NCBI RefSeq assembly: GCF_050946405.1
Contig: NZ_JBMNUS010000002.1
Location: 372,001 to 436,000 of the forward strand
Direction of reading: 5' to 3'
Length of the DNA stretch: 64,000 nt
From: Pseudochelatococcus sp050946405
GTDB lineage: Bacteria > Pseudomonadota > Alphaproteobacteria > Rhizobiales > Beijerinckiaceae
Under the pieces are notes generated by a model. It saw only the letters and a program-made list of their open reading frames with translations, searched no databases and was not told where the DNA came from. How positions within the stretch are numbered: the first letter of the stretch is position 1; each line of letters begins with the position of its first letter. Both the position numbers and the translations under genes were made by a program. Positions 26,059-35,122 of this stretch are shown here, piece by piece.

Positions 26059-26949
26059 ATGGTTGCCGAAACACAGTCTGCCTCCGCCGCGGTGGTCAAG
26101 GATACGACCACGCGGGATTTCCGTCAGGATGTCATTGCCGAATCCCTGAAGCGGCCGGTTCTGGTCGATTTCTGGGCGCCGTGGTGCGGTCCCTGCCGGC
26201 AGCTCGCGCCGATCATCGAAAAGGTCGTGAAGGCGGCGCAGGGGCGTGTGGCGCTCGTCAAGCTGAACATCGACGACCATCCCGACATCCCCGGGCAGCT
26301 CGGCATCCAGTCCATTCCGGCCGTCATCGCGTTCCAGAAGGGCCAGCCCGTCGACGGTTTCGTCGGCGTGCTGCCTGAAAGCCAGGTGAAAAGCTTCATC
26401 GAGCGACTCGTGGGACCGCTCGACGGCGTCGACACGCTGCTCGACGAGGCGGACGGCAAGGCGGCCGCGGGCGATGTCGCCGGCGCGGCGGAGCTTTATG
26501 CGAGCGTGCTGGCGCAGGCTCCCGACAACACGCGCGCCATCGGGGCGCTCGTGCGCCTGCACGTGACGCTGGGCGATCTCGAAGGGGCGCGCGGATTTCT
26601 GAACGCCGTGCCGGAAGACAAGGCCGCGGACCCGCATATCGCGGCGGCGCGCGTCGCGCTCGATCTCGCCACGCAGGCGGAGGGGCTCGGCGACGTGCGG
26701 GAGCTTGAACAGCGCGTCGCGGCCGATGCCGACGATCATCAGGCGCGTTTCGACCTCGCGCTCGCGCTCAACGGCCGCAACCGGCGTCAGGACGCCACCT
26801 TGCACCTGATCGAAATCGTGCGGCGCGATCGCGGCTGGAACGACGACGGAGCGCGCAGGCAGCTCCTGCAATTCTTCGAGGCATGGGGTCCCGCCGATCC
26901 CGCATCCGTGCTCGGGCGGCGCCGGTTGTCGTCGGTGCTTTTCGCCTGA
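26059..26949 (+). CDS. cnoX: thioredoxin-TPR protein (YbbN/CnoX type)
   Basis: This 296-residue protein has an N-terminal thioredoxin domain (residues about 15-125) with an active WAPWCGPCRQ site (C43, C46) and the cis-Pro in IQSIPAVIAFQKG, followed by a C-terminal TPR-like helical region with AELYASVLAQAPDNTRAIGA, DHQARFDLALALNGRNRRQD and DDGARRQLLQFFEAWG. This is the YbbN/CnoX layout, a holdase that also protects substrates from overoxidation and hands them to GroEL. E. coli YbbN has lost one redox Cys, but this copy keeps both, as in redox-active alphaproteobacterial members. The next gene, encoding a Lon-N domain protein, is on the same strand. Confidence 0.87.
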   Translation: MVAETQSASAAVVKDTTTRDFRQDVIAESLKRPVLVDFWAPWCGPCRQLAPIIEKVVKAAQGRVALVKLNIDDHPDIPGQLGIQSIPAVIAFQKGQPVDGFVGVLPESQVKSFIERLVGPLDGVDTLLDEADGKAAAGDVAGAAELYASVLAQAPDNTRAIGALVRLHVTLGDLEGARGFLNAVPEDKAADPHIAAARVALDLATQAEGLGDVRELEQRVAADADDHQARFDLALALNGRNRRQDATLHLIEIVRRDRGWNDDGARRQLLQFFEAWGPADPASVLGRRRLSSVLFA

Positions 26950-26997
26950 CGGTGTGCTCGCGATGATCCGGGCGGCCGCCCGGACAAGGAGATGGCC

Positions 26998-27678
26998 ATG
27001 AACCCTGCGCAGCATTCCAGCCCGACCCAATGGTCGGCGGCCGACTGCCCCGGCGTGATTCCCCTGTTTCCCCTTGCCGGGGCCATTCTGCTGCCGCGCG
27101 GCCAGTTGCCGCTCAACGTCTTCGAGCCCCGCTATCTGGCCATGGTCGACGATGCGCTTGGCGGGCGGCGGGTGATCGGCATCATCCAGCCGGATGCCGA
27201 TGCCGGCGACAGCCCCGTGCCGTCGCTCTACAAGGTGGGCTGCGCGGGGCGCATCACCCAGTTCGTCGAGCCGGAGCATGGCCGCTATCTCGTTTCGCTG
27301 ACCGGTCTGTCGCGTTTTCGCCTCGTCGAGGAATTGCCGGTGCTGACGCCCTATCGGCAGGCGCGGGTGGAGTATGAGAGCTTTCATGACGATTTCACGC
27401 CCCGCGCGGGCGAGGACGGCGTGAACCGCGAGGCCGTGCTCGACGTGCTGCGCCGCTTCGCGCAGGCGAAGGGGCTCAGGATCGACTGGAAGGGCATCGA
27501 GGACGCGCCGAACGAGGCGCTCGTCAATGCCCTGTCGATGATGAGCCCGTTCGGCGTGCGCGAGAAGCAGGCCCTGCTGGAGGCCGCCGATCTCGGCACG
27601 CGCGCCGATACGCTCGTCGCGATCACGGAAATCGAGCTGGCGCGCTCCGGCGTCGATCCCGATACCACGCTGCAATAA
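26998..27678 (+). CDS. LON peptidase substrate-binding domain-containing protein
   Basis: This 226-residue protein is a stand-alone Lon N-terminal (PUA-like) domain: IPLFPLAGAILLPRGQLPLN, VFEPRYLAMVDDAL, IGIIQPDA, YKVGCAGRITQFVE, GRYLVSLTGLSRFRLVEEL, then a helical part. It lacks the ATPase and protease domains, so it may bind substrates, but no reaction is known. The start at ATG 26998 has AAGGA 7 bases upstream; the ATG at 26992 is too close to that site. It probably shares an operon with the thioredoxin and Trm112-like genes. Confidence 0.87.
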   Translation: MNPAQHSSPTQWSAADCPGVIPLFPLAGAILLPRGQLPLNVFEPRYLAMVDDALGGRRVIGIIQPDADAGDSPVPSLYKVGCAGRITQFVEPEHGRYLVSLTGLSRFRLVEELPVLTPYRQARVEYESFHDDFTPRAGEDGVNREAVLDVLRRFAQAKGLRIDWKGIEDAPNEALVNALSMMSPFGVREKQALLEAADLGTRADTLVAITEIELARSGVDPDTTLQ

Positions 27679-27762
27679 CCGTTGACCCCGGACGCCGATC
27701 CTGATTACTCGAACGGGACATTCCGACGGGACCGTCGGCGCCGAACAGGCTGGAGAACCATC

Positions 27763-27975
27763 ATGAGCGACCGCAACGCGACGGCCGAAAACCCTTCCTC
27801 CCACCACGAGATCGACGGCAAGTTGCTCGAACTCCTTGTCTGCCCCGTCACGAAGGCGCCGCTGGAATACGACGCGCAGAAGCAGGAACTCATCAGCCGG
27901 CAGGCGAAACTCGCCTATCCGATCCGCGACGGCATCCCGATCATGCTGCCGGAAGAAGCCCGCACGCTTTCTTGA
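27763..27975 (+). CDS. Trm112 family protein
   Basis: This 70-residue protein matches the Trm112/YcaR family: LLELLVCPVTKAPLEYDAQ, then LISRQAKLAYPIRDGIPIML. In Bacteria the family is a small zinc-ribbon-like partner of methyltransferases or a protein of unknown role; only one Cys remains here, so the metal site is probably absent. The start has a TGGAGAA site. It follows the Lon-N gene by 84 bases. Confidence 0.85.
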   Translation: MSDRNATAENPSSHHEIDGKLLELLVCPVTKAPLEYDAQKQELISRQAKLAYPIRDGIPIMLPEEARTLS

Positions 27976-28063
27976 TCCGTAAAGCACGCCAACGGACATG
28001 AAGTTTTAAGAAAAACACAGTAAAGTCGTCTTGCTTTCCGGTTTCGGGAATTCTTCTTGCGGA

Positions 28064-28765
28064 ATGAATCCTGTCATGCGCCACCTGCTTGTCATCGGCA
28101 TGTTGATGCTGTCATCGGCCGTATCGGCGCGCGAAACCCCTGCGGGGGAAGCGCAGCCGGCTCCGGCCGCGCCGCAGGCCGATGCCGCGCCGGCGGGGCT
28201 GCCCGCCGACGGCAGGACGGGCTATCGGGAAATCCTGCGCAAGAAAGCCGATGCCGCGGGCGTGCCTTTCGCCCTTGCCGATGCCGTGGCGGAGGTCGAG
28301 AGCGGTTATAACAGCGCGGCGGTCGGCGGCGTCGGCGAGGTCGGCCTGATGCAGGTGTTGCCCTCCACCGCGCGCATGCTCGGCTTCTCCGGCCCGCTGA
28401 AAAAGCTGTTCGAGCCGGAAACGAACATTCATTACGGCGTCACCTATCTGGCGCAGGCATGGCGCCTTGCCGGAAACGACATCTGCACCACCGTGATGAA
28501 GTACCGCGCCGGGCACGGCGAGAGCCGTTTCTCGCACCGCTCGGTCGACTATTGCATCAAGGTGCGGCGCGGTCTCGCGGCACGCGGCTATGCCGTGACG
28601 GGCGAGGTGCCGAAGGCGACTTTCGGGGAGCCGGTCGGCGGCGCCGTCAAGGTGGCCGGGCGGGTGCGCAAGAAGAGCCGGCTCAACTGGACGGCGGCGG
28701 ATGCGCGCTGGCGCAAGGTGACGGGACAGATCAATTCCGCCAGCCTCAGCATCATGGCGCAATGA
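28064..28765 (+). CDS. secreted lytic transglycosylase (SLT domain)
   Basis: This 233-residue protein has a cleavable signal (MRHLLVIGMLMLSSAVSA-RE), a Pro/Ala-rich linker, and an SLT/goose-lysozyme-like domain at about residues 60-165: ADAVAEVESGYNSAAVGG with the catalytic Glu, VGEVGLMQVLPSTARMLG, IHYGVTYLAQAW and MKYRAGHGESRF. It would cleave the MurNAc-GlcNAc bond of peptidoglycan in the periplasm. The C-terminal 60 residues are basic and unassigned. Starts at 28064 or 28076 are both possible; neither has a strong ribosome site. No partner secretion genes are nearby. Confidence 0.85.
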   Translation: MNPVMRHLLVIGMLMLSSAVSARETPAGEAQPAPAAPQADAAPAGLPADGRTGYREILRKKADAAGVPFALADAVAEVESGYNSAAVGGVGEVGLMQVLPSTARMLGFSGPLKKLFEPETNIHYGVTYLAQAWRLAGNDICTTVMKYRAGHGESRFSHRSVDYCIKVRRGLAARGYAVTGEVPKATFGEPVGGAVKVAGRVRKKSRLNWTAADARWRKVTGQINSASLSIMAQ

Positions 28766-28788
28766 TTTTCTGACGCCTGCCCGGCAGC

Positions 28789-29235
28789 TTATTGAAGATC
28801 GATCAGAAACGGGATGAGCGGCGCGTCGGCCGGCGGCATGGGATAATCGCGCAGGTTTCGCGGTGCGACCCATTTGAGTTGCTGCCCTTCGCGTGCCGAA
28901 ACCGTCCCTTCCCAGCGGCGGCAGACGTAGAGCGGCATCAACAGGTGAAAGCTCTCGTAGGCATGGCTGGCGAAGGTGAGCGGCGCAAGGCAGGCTTCCT
29001 TCACGGTAATGCCCAGTTCCTCGGAAAGCTCGCGAATGAGGCTGACCTCCGGGCTTTCGCCCGGCTCCAGCTTGCCGCCCGGAAACTCCCACAGCCCCGC
29101 AAGCGCCTTGCCCTCAGGGCGCTGGGCGATCAGCACGCGCCCGTCGCTGTCGATGAGAGCGCATGCAACGACGAACAGCAGCTTTTTCGGCGCATCGGCG
29201 GACATGCATTCCCCGGTAGCGGGTTTCCCGGTCAT
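28789..29235 (-). CDS. mutT: 8-oxo-dGTP diphosphatase, MutT family
   Basis: This 148-residue Nudix hydrolase has the box GGKLEPGESPEVSLIREL followed by SEELGI, preceded by LIAQRPEGKALAGLWEFP, as in MutT, which removes oxidised guanine nucleotides. The ATG at 29235 is chosen because its AAGGA site is formed by the stop region of argJ (TAAGGAAATCCATG), a coupled arrangement; an in-frame ATG at 29205 matches the shorter family start. It forms an operon with argJ. Confidence 0.88.
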   Translation of the reverse strand: MTGKPATGECMSADAPKKLLFVVACALIDSDGRVLIAQRPEGKALAGLWEFPGGKLEPGESPEVSLIRELSEELGITVKEACLAPLTFASHAYESFHLLMPLYVCRRWEGTVSAREGQQLKWVAPRNLRDYPMPPADAPLIPFLIDLQ

Positions 29236-29243
29236 GGATTTCC

Positions 29244-30485
29244 TTATGAGCGGTAGTCGCCGTTGATGGCGACGTATTCCTTCGTCAGATCGCACGTCCA
29301 GACGGTGGCCGTGCCGCGCCCGAGCCCGAGATCGACGCCGATGGCGACTTCCTCGTTGCGCATGTAGGCGGAAACGGCTTCCTCGTCATAGGAGGGATCG
29401 CGCTCGCCCTCGTGCGCGACACGGATGCCGCCGAAGGAGATCGACAACCGGTCGCGGTCGGCGGGCTCGCCGGCCTTGCCCACCGCCATCACCACGCGCC
29501 CCCAGTTGGCGTCCTCGCCGGCGACGGCGGTTTTCACCAGCGGGGAATTGGCGATGGAGAAGGCGATCCGCTTGGCCGAAGCGGCGCTGACCGCGCCCTC
29601 GACCTTGACGGTGACGAACTTGCGCGCGCCCTCGCCGTCGCGGGCCACCTGCTGGGCGAGGTCGATCAGCAGCTTGTTGAGCGCGGCGCGGAAGCCGGCC
29701 AGCCGCCTGTCGCCCGCCGTCTCGATGCGGGGCGCGCCGCGTCCGGCCGCCGAGCCGGTCGCGAAGGCGAGCAGGGTGTCGGAAGTCGAGGTGTCGCTGT
29801 CGACCGTGACGGCGTTGAAAGATCCCTGCACGCCGCGCGAGAGCAGCCCCTGCAACGCGCCGGCGGACAGCGGCGCATCGGTGACGACGAAGGCCAGCAT
29901 CGTCGCCATGTCCGGGGCGATCATGCCCGCACCCTTGGCGAAACCGTTGATCGTGACCGGGACGCCGCCGATCGTCGCCATCCGGGTGGCGACCTTGGGA
30001 AAGGTGTCCGTCGTCATGATCGCCTGCGCGGCGTCGATCCAGGCATCGTCCGAGGCGGCGCGCGCGCAGTCGCCCAGCACCGCGCCGAACTTCGTCGCGT
30101 CGAGCGGCTCGCCGATCACGCCCGTGGAGGCGAGAAATATCTCGCTTTCCGCGCAGCCGACTGCCTCCGCCGCCAGCTTCGCCGTCAGCGCGGTAGCCTC
30201 GCGGCCCTTGCGGCCCGTGAATGCATTGGCGTTGCCGGAGTTGACGACGAGCGCGCGCGCCGACCCGTGCGGCAGATTGGCGCGGCACCAGTCGACGGGC
30301 GCGGAGGGGCAGCGCGACCGCGTGAACACGCCCGCGACCGTGGTGCCCGGATCGAAGATCGCCAGCAGAACGTCGGTGCGCCCCTTGTAGCGGATGCCGG
30401 CGGCGGCGGTGGCAAACCGCGCGCCGGGAATGGCCGGCAGGTCGGGATACGCCTTCGGCGCGAGCGGAGAAATCGGTGTCGCCAT
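29244..30485 (-). CDS. argJ: bifunctional glutamate N-acetyltransferase/amino-acid acetyltransferase
   Basis: This 413-residue ArgJ transfers acetyl from N-acetylornithine to glutamate in the cyclic arginine pathway, and in bifunctional forms also uses acetyl-CoA. Visible: VFTRSRCPSAPVDWCR, ALVVNSGNANAFTG, STGVIGEPL (oxyanion hole region), GFAKGAGMIAPDMA-TML with the self-cleavage site before Thr (about residue 192) that becomes the catalytic nucleophile, and the C-terminal CDLTKEYVAINGDYRS. The start at 30485 (MATPIS) fits family members. mutT follows 8 bases later. Confidence 0.92.
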   Translation of the reverse strand: MATPISPLAPKAYPDLPAIPGARFATAAAGIRYKGRTDVLLAIFDPGTTVAGVFTRSRCPSAPVDWCRANLPHGSARALVVNSGNANAFTGRKGREATALTAKLAAEAVGCAESEIFLASTGVIGEPLDATKFGAVLGDCARAASDDAWIDAAQAIMTTDTFPKVATRMATIGGVPVTINGFAKGAGMIAPDMATMLAFVVTDAPLSAGALQGLLSRGVQGSFNAVTVDSDTSTSDTLLAFATGSAAGRGAPRIETAGDRRLAGFRAALNKLLIDLAQQVARDGEGARKFVTVKVEGAVSAASAKRIAFSIANSPLVKTAVAGEDANWGRVVMAVGKAGEPADRDRLSISFGGIRVAHEGERDPSYDEEAVSAYMRNEEVAIGVDLGLGRGTATVWTCDLTKEYVAINGDYRS

Positions 30486-30759
30486 GATTGTGCCCTGAGC
30501 CGCGATGCTCGAAGAATGGCCCCCGCGCCAGAACCGTTTCCGCTTTTGCCGGATTCGCCCTGGCGTCTGGAATTGCGAGAGAACAAGAGGATCAAGGCGT
30601 TTTCGCGATTCGAAGAAAGGCGGCAACGCTCCGGAGCGGCGGACATTGAAGCCGATGTCGTTCCGCCGCCTGATCCGCTTGTCGACGCATCGACTCAAAA
30701 AGACGGATTATCGATGCGTTTCAACGAAACCTGAAAATAACCCGGTTCTTGGAAATAAC

Positions 30760-31683
30760 CTAGTTCTTGGCGGGCGCCGCCGGCTTGGCTCCGTCCGCGT
30801 TTCCGGCTGCGTCCGGGCTGGCCTTTTCCGCTTCGGCGGGCTTGTCGAGCCGCTCGATCTTCGCCTTCTCGCGCAGCGACAGCACGGCTTCCTGCTGGGC
30901 TTTCTGCACGATGAAGGTTTCGATCTGGTCCTTGATCTCGTCATAGGTCGGCACCGGCTTGCGGCGCTTGTCCTCGACCTTGATGATATGCCAGCCGAAT
31001 TGCGTCTTGACCGGATCGGAAACCTTGCCCGGTTCCAGCTTGAACGCGACTTCGGCGAACTCCGGCACCATGCGGTCGCGGGTGAAATAGCCCAGGTCGC
31101 CGCCTTCGCGGGCGGAGCCGGGGTCCTTCGAAAGCTCGGAGGCGAGCGCGTTGAAGTTTTCGCCCTTCTTCAGGCGCTCGGCGACGTTTTTCGCCGTCGC
31201 CTCGTCGGGCACGAGGATGTGGCGCGCATGAACCTCGTCTTCCGGCGTCAGGTTCTTGACGGTTTCGTCATAAAGCTTGCGCCCGGCTTCCTCGGTCGCG
31301 GCGTCGCGGGCGACCTTGGCGAGATATTCGTCCACGAGCACCTTGTCGCGGGCATAGGCGAGCCGCTGCGCGAACTCCGGCGACTGATCGAGCTTTTCGG
31401 CCGCCGCCGCCAGAGCGCCGAGGCGGATGTCGATCAGGTAGCCCACGAGATAGTCGCGCCGCTGCGCTTCGGGCATCACGGGCAGGCGATCGTTCAGCTC
31501 CTCGGAGGCGAGGGCGAGATCCTTCTCGGTGACAGGGACGCCGTTGACGCGCGCGAGCACGTTGTCGCCGGCCGGCGCCGTGGCCGCCGCGGGCGCGGCC
31601 GGCTGCTGGGCGGCGGCCGTGCCGGTGTATGCGGCGAGCGAGGCGGCCAGAAGGGCGAAATAGCGGAAACGGCGCGCGGTCAT
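30760..31683 (-). CDS. parvulin-type peptidyl-prolyl cis-trans isomerase, exported
   Basis: This 307-residue protein starts at ATG 31683 with a signal peptide (RFRYFALLAASLAAYTGTAAA-QQ). A SurA-N-like helical part (VLARVNGVPVTEKDLALASE, LIDIRLGALAAAAEKL) precedes a rotamase domain at about residues 165-260: VHARHILVPDEATAKNVAER, EGGDLGYFTRDRMVPEFAEV and TQFGWHIIKVEDKR. It catalyses proline isomerisation during folding of periplasmic or outer-membrane proteins. A Lys/Pro/Ala-rich tail follows. It is divergent from secA, with a 395-base gap between the two starts, so both export functions may share a promoter region. Confidence 0.88.
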   Translation of the reverse strand: MTARRFRYFALLAASLAAYTGTAAAQQPAAPAAATAPAGDNVLARVNGVPVTEKDLALASEELNDRLPVMPEAQRRDYLVGYLIDIRLGALAAAAEKLDQSPEFAQRLAYARDKVLVDEYLAKVARDAATEEAGRKLYDETVKNLTPEDEVHARHILVPDEATAKNVAERLKKGENFNALASELSKDPGSAREGGDLGYFTRDRMVPEFAEVAFKLEPGKVSDPVKTQFGWHIIKVEDKRRKPVPTYDEIKDQIETFIVQKAQQEAVLSLREKAKIERLDKPAEAEKASPDAAGNADGAKPAAPAKN

Positions 31684-32078
31684 GGTGCAATCCACAAAAT
31701 GACGTTGTCGGGTGCTGTCGGGCGGCAGCGCAGATTCGCGAACCGTGACGATCACGAAACCGATGAATGAGTGGCGTAACCGGCCGGCGTTGGCAAGGAC
31801 ATTTCTCGGAAGATTTCTCCGAAGCTTTCCGGGGGGATTCTTTAGCGGGCTCCCCGACGGATTTTCGTTCGCGTTCGCGGGCCGGGGGCATGTGCCGCCG
31901 CTTTTGCCGACGCCGCCTGTTGACAGCGGGCGCGGATGCGCCCATCTCGCTTTCGTGCCATCCACGCTATCTTCCATATGGATCGGGTGTTTGCGGTAGA
32001 CCGCCGCCATTCTGCCGGTTAAATCGTGTGGAGCGGCGCGGCGGCATGCGACGTTCTCTGTGTTCTGGAAGGCTTTCC
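31684..32078. other. 395-base divergent region between the isomerase gene and secA
   Basis: I see no gene or RNA here. The frame leading into secA stays open from 31767, but its codons (many Arg, Pro and Cys) have no SecA-like content, so the region is read as upstream regulatory sequence. An ATTTAACC-type promoter cannot be defined with confidence. Confidence 0.35.
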
Positions 32079-34844
32079 ATGTTAGGCGGCATTGCGAAAA
32101 AACTCTTCGGGTCGGCCAACGACCGGCGCTTGAAGTCCTATCGGGGGCGGGTCGCGGCGATCAACGCGCTCGAGCCGGAGGTCGCAGCCCTGTCCGATGA
32201 GGCGCTGCGCGCCCGTACTGCGGAATTCCGCCAGCAATTCGCCGAAGGGAAGCCGCTCGACGATCTGCTGGTGCCCGCTTTCGCCACCGTGCGCGAGGCG
32301 GCGAAGCGCGTGCTCGGCCAGCGCCATTTCGACGTGCAGCTCGTCGGCGGCATGGTGCTGAACGAGGGCGCCATCGCCGAAATGCGCACCGGCGAGGGCA
32401 AGACGCTGGTGGGCACGCTGCCGGTCTATCTCAACGCGTTGACGGGCAAGGGCGTTCATGTCGTCACCGTCAACGATTACCTGGCGAGCCGCGACGCGGG
32501 CACCATGGGGCGCGTCTACCGCTTCCTCGGTCTTTCGGTGGGCGTCATCACCCACGGCCTCGACGACGACCAGCGCCGCGCGGCCTATGCCGCCGACGTC
32601 ACCTACGGCACCAACAACGAATACGGCTTCGACTATCTGCGCGACAATATGAAGTACGATCTCGCGCAGATGGTGCAGCGCGGGCATCATTTCGCCATCG
32701 TGGACGAGGTGGACTCGATCCTGATCGACGAGGCGCGCACGCCGCTCATCATCTCCGGGCCGCTCGACGACCGTTCCGACCTCTACAACACCATCAACGC
32801 CCTCATTCCGCAGCTCACGCGGGAAGATTACGATCTCGACGAGAAGCAGCGCGCCGTCTCCCTCACCGAGAGGGGCAACGAGCGGATCGAGGAAATTCTC
32901 GCCGAGGCGGGCCTGCTGAAGGACGGGGCGGGCCTTTACGACGCCGTCAACGCCTCGCTCGTTCACCACGTCAACCAGGCGCTGCGGGCGCACACGCTGT
33001 TCCAGCGCGACAAGGATTACATCGTCCGCAACGGCGAGGTCGTGATCATCGACGAGTTCACCGGCCGCATGATGCAGGGGCGCCGCTACTCGGAGGGGCT
33101 GCATCAGGCGCTGGAGGCGAAAGAGCACGTGCAGGTGCAGCCCGAGAACCAGACGCTCGCCTCGATCACCTTCCAGAACTATTTCCGCCTCTACGAAAAG
33201 CTCGCCGGCATGACCGGCACGGCGGCGACGGAGGCGGACGAGTTCGCCGACATCTATCGTCTGGATGTGGTCGAGGTGCCGACCAACCTGCCCGTGCGCC
33301 GCGTCGACGAGGACGACGAGGTCTATCGCACGGAAAAGGAGAAGCTCAAGGCCATCGCGCGCGAGATCGCGGAAGCTTCGGCCAAGGGGCAGCCGATCCT
33401 CGTCGGCACGACATCCATCGAGAAATCGGAAGAGCTGGCGCGCTATCTTGCCGAAAACGGCTTCCGGCAGGTCGATTTCGGCTCGCAGGATGCGTTGCGC
33501 CCCGTGTTCGAGGCGGCGCGGGCCGGCAGATCCAGCAAGTACTTCGCGGTGCTGAACGCCCGCTTCCACGAGCAGGAAGCCTTCATCGTGGCGCAGGCGG
33601 GCGTGCCGGGCGCCATCACCATCGCCACCAACATGGCCGGCCGCGGCACCGACATCCAGCTCGGCGGCAACGCCGACATGCGCATCGCGCAGGAACTCGG
33701 ACTGCCGCCGGATAGCGAGGGCGCGGACCCGGAGATCCTGGCGCGCGAACAGGCCATCCGCGGCGAGGTGGCGGCTTTCAAGCAGCGCGCCATCGACGCG
33801 GGCGGCCTTTATGTCATCGGCACCGAGCGGCACGAGAGCCGGCGCATCGACAACCAGTTGCGCGGCCGCTCCGGCCGTCAGGGCGATCCCGGCCGCTCCA
33901 AGTTCTACCTGTCGTTGCAGGACGACCTGATGCGCATCTTCGGCTCCGACCGCATGGACGGCATGCTCCAGCGCCTCGGGCTGAAGGAGGACGAGGCCAT
34001 CGTCCATTCGTGGATCAACAAGGCCATCGCCAAGGCGCAAGGCAAGGTCGAGGCGCGCAACTTCGACATCCGCAAGAACATCCTGAAATACGACGACGTC
34101 ATGAACGACCAGCGCAAGGTCGTGTTCGAGCAGCGGCGCGATTTCATGTCGCGGGAATCCGTGCGCGAGGAAGTCGACGACATGCGCAACGGCGTGATCG
34201 ACGATCTCGTGGCGCGCCACATTCCGCACGACGCCTATCCCGAGCAATGGGATGCGGCGGGTCTCGCCGAGGCGGTGACGGACACCCTCAACCTCGACCT
34301 GCCCATCGCCGAATGGGTGAAGGAGGAGGGTATCGCCGACGACGAAATCCGCGAGCGGATCAGGACGGCGGCCGAGGCGGCCTATGCGGAGCGCGTGGAG
34401 CGCAATACGCCGGAGCTGTCCACCTACGTCGAAAAGCAGGTGCTGCTGCAATCGCTCGATCATCTCTGGCGCGAACATCTGGTGACGCTCGATCATCTGC
34501 GGCAGGTCGTCGGCTGGCGCGGGCTGGCGCAGCGCGATCCGCTCAACGAATACAAGGCGGAGGCGTTCCAGCTCTTCAACGGTCTGATCGACCAGTTGCG
34601 CACGCAGGTGACGCGGCAGGTTTCGCGCGTCGAGATCGTCATGCGCCAGCCCGAGACGGAGCCGGTCGGGAACCTGCCCGCGTCCGGGGGGCAGGATGCC
34701 GATGCGCCGCTGGACGGCGCCGATGCCGTGGCTGCGGCGGTCGATCCCGAGGATCCCGCCACCTGGGGCCGCGTGGGCCGCAACGATCCGTGCCCGTGCG
34801 GTTCCGGGCGCAAGTTCAAGCATTGTCACGGCCGGTTCGCTTGA
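32079..34844 (+). CDS. secA: preprotein translocase ATPase SecA
   Basis: This 921-residue SecA is full length. In order: N-terminal segment GGIAKKLFGSANDRRLKSY, nucleotide-binding domain 1 with Walker A MRTGEGKT (about residue 104) and VDEVDSILIDEART (about 208), the preprotein cross-linking domain, domain 2 with FGSQDA, TNMAGRGTDIQLGGNADM and RHESRRIDNQLRGRSGRQGD, the wing and scaffold helices, and a C-terminal zinc finger CPCGSGRKFKHCH that binds SecB and lipids. It drives Sec-dependent export at the inner membrane. The start at ATG 32079 matches the universal N-terminus. A weak stem-loop follows at 34869-34906. Confidence 0.97.
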   Translation: MLGGIAKKLFGSANDRRLKSYRGRVAAINALEPEVAALSDEALRARTAEFRQQFAEGKPLDDLLVPAFATVREAAKRVLGQRHFDVQLVGGMVLNEGAIAEMRTGEGKTLVGTLPVYLNALTGKGVHVVTVNDYLASRDAGTMGRVYRFLGLSVGVITHGLDDDQRRAAYAADVTYGTNNEYGFDYLRDNMKYDLAQMVQRGHHFAIVDEVDSILIDEARTPLIISGPLDDRSDLYNTINALIPQLTREDYDLDEKQRAVSLTERGNERIEEILAEAGLLKDGAGLYDAVNASLVHHVNQALRAHTLFQRDKDYIVRNGEVVIIDEFTGRMMQGRRYSEGLHQALEAKEHVQVQPENQTLASITFQNYFRLYEKLAGMTGTAATEADEFADIYRLDVVEVPTNLPVRRVDEDDEVYRTEKEKLKAIAREIAEASAKGQPILVGTTSIEKSEELARYLAENGFRQVDFGSQDALRPVFEAARAGRSSKYFAVLNARFHEQEAFIVAQAGVPGAITIATNMAGRGTDIQLGGNADMRIAQELGLPPDSEGADPEILAREQAIRGEVAAFKQRAIDAGGLYVIGTERHESRRIDNQLRGRSGRQGDPGRSKFYLSLQDDLMRIFGSDRMDGMLQRLGLKEDEAIVHSWINKAIAKAQGKVEARNFDIRKNILKYDDVMNDQRKVVFEQRRDFMSRESVREEVDDMRNGVIDDLVARHIPHDAYPEQWDAAGLAEAVTDTLNLDLPIAEWVKEEGIADDEIRERIRTAAEAAYAERVERNTPELSTYVEKQVLLQSLDHLWREHLVTLDHLRQVVGWRGLAQRDPLNEYKAEAFQLFNGLIDQLRTQVTRQVSRVEIVMRQPETEPVGNLPASGGQDADAPLDGADAVAAAVDPEDPATWGRVGRNDPCPCGSGRKFKHCHGRFA

Positions 34845-34868
34845 TCCGGGAGTTATGTCCGGATGTAG

Positions 34869-34906
34869 ACGCGAGGTGACGACCAGTATCGGGCGTTGCC
34901 TCGCGT
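34869..34906 (+). terminator. possible terminator after secA
   Basis: ACGCGAGG (34869-34876) pairs with CCTCGCGT (34899-34906) around a 22-base loop, followed by an AT-rich stretch with TTTTT at 34919-34923. The long loop and the gap before the T run make this uncertain. Confidence 0.3.
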
Positions 34907-35122
34907 GATATTTATGACTTTTTGCTTATCGCGCAACAGGCGCTTGTTGATTGAGGGCGTTATTTAGAAAATATCAAAACAGCGCCCGCAAGTTGAAAAC
35001 TGCATGGTAACTTGTGATAATGCATTGTTTACAACATGTTAAATTTTGCTTTGTGGTGATGACATCGTGCTCTATCATCTTCGGATTGATAGGGGATCGG
35101 ACAGACAGGCTGAAAACGTGTC

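Noticed and set aside
32082..34829. Long minus-strand open frame of 915 codons opposite secA
   Set aside because: Its codons mirror the secA third-position bias and it has no known domain; it is an antisense shadow caused by high GC.
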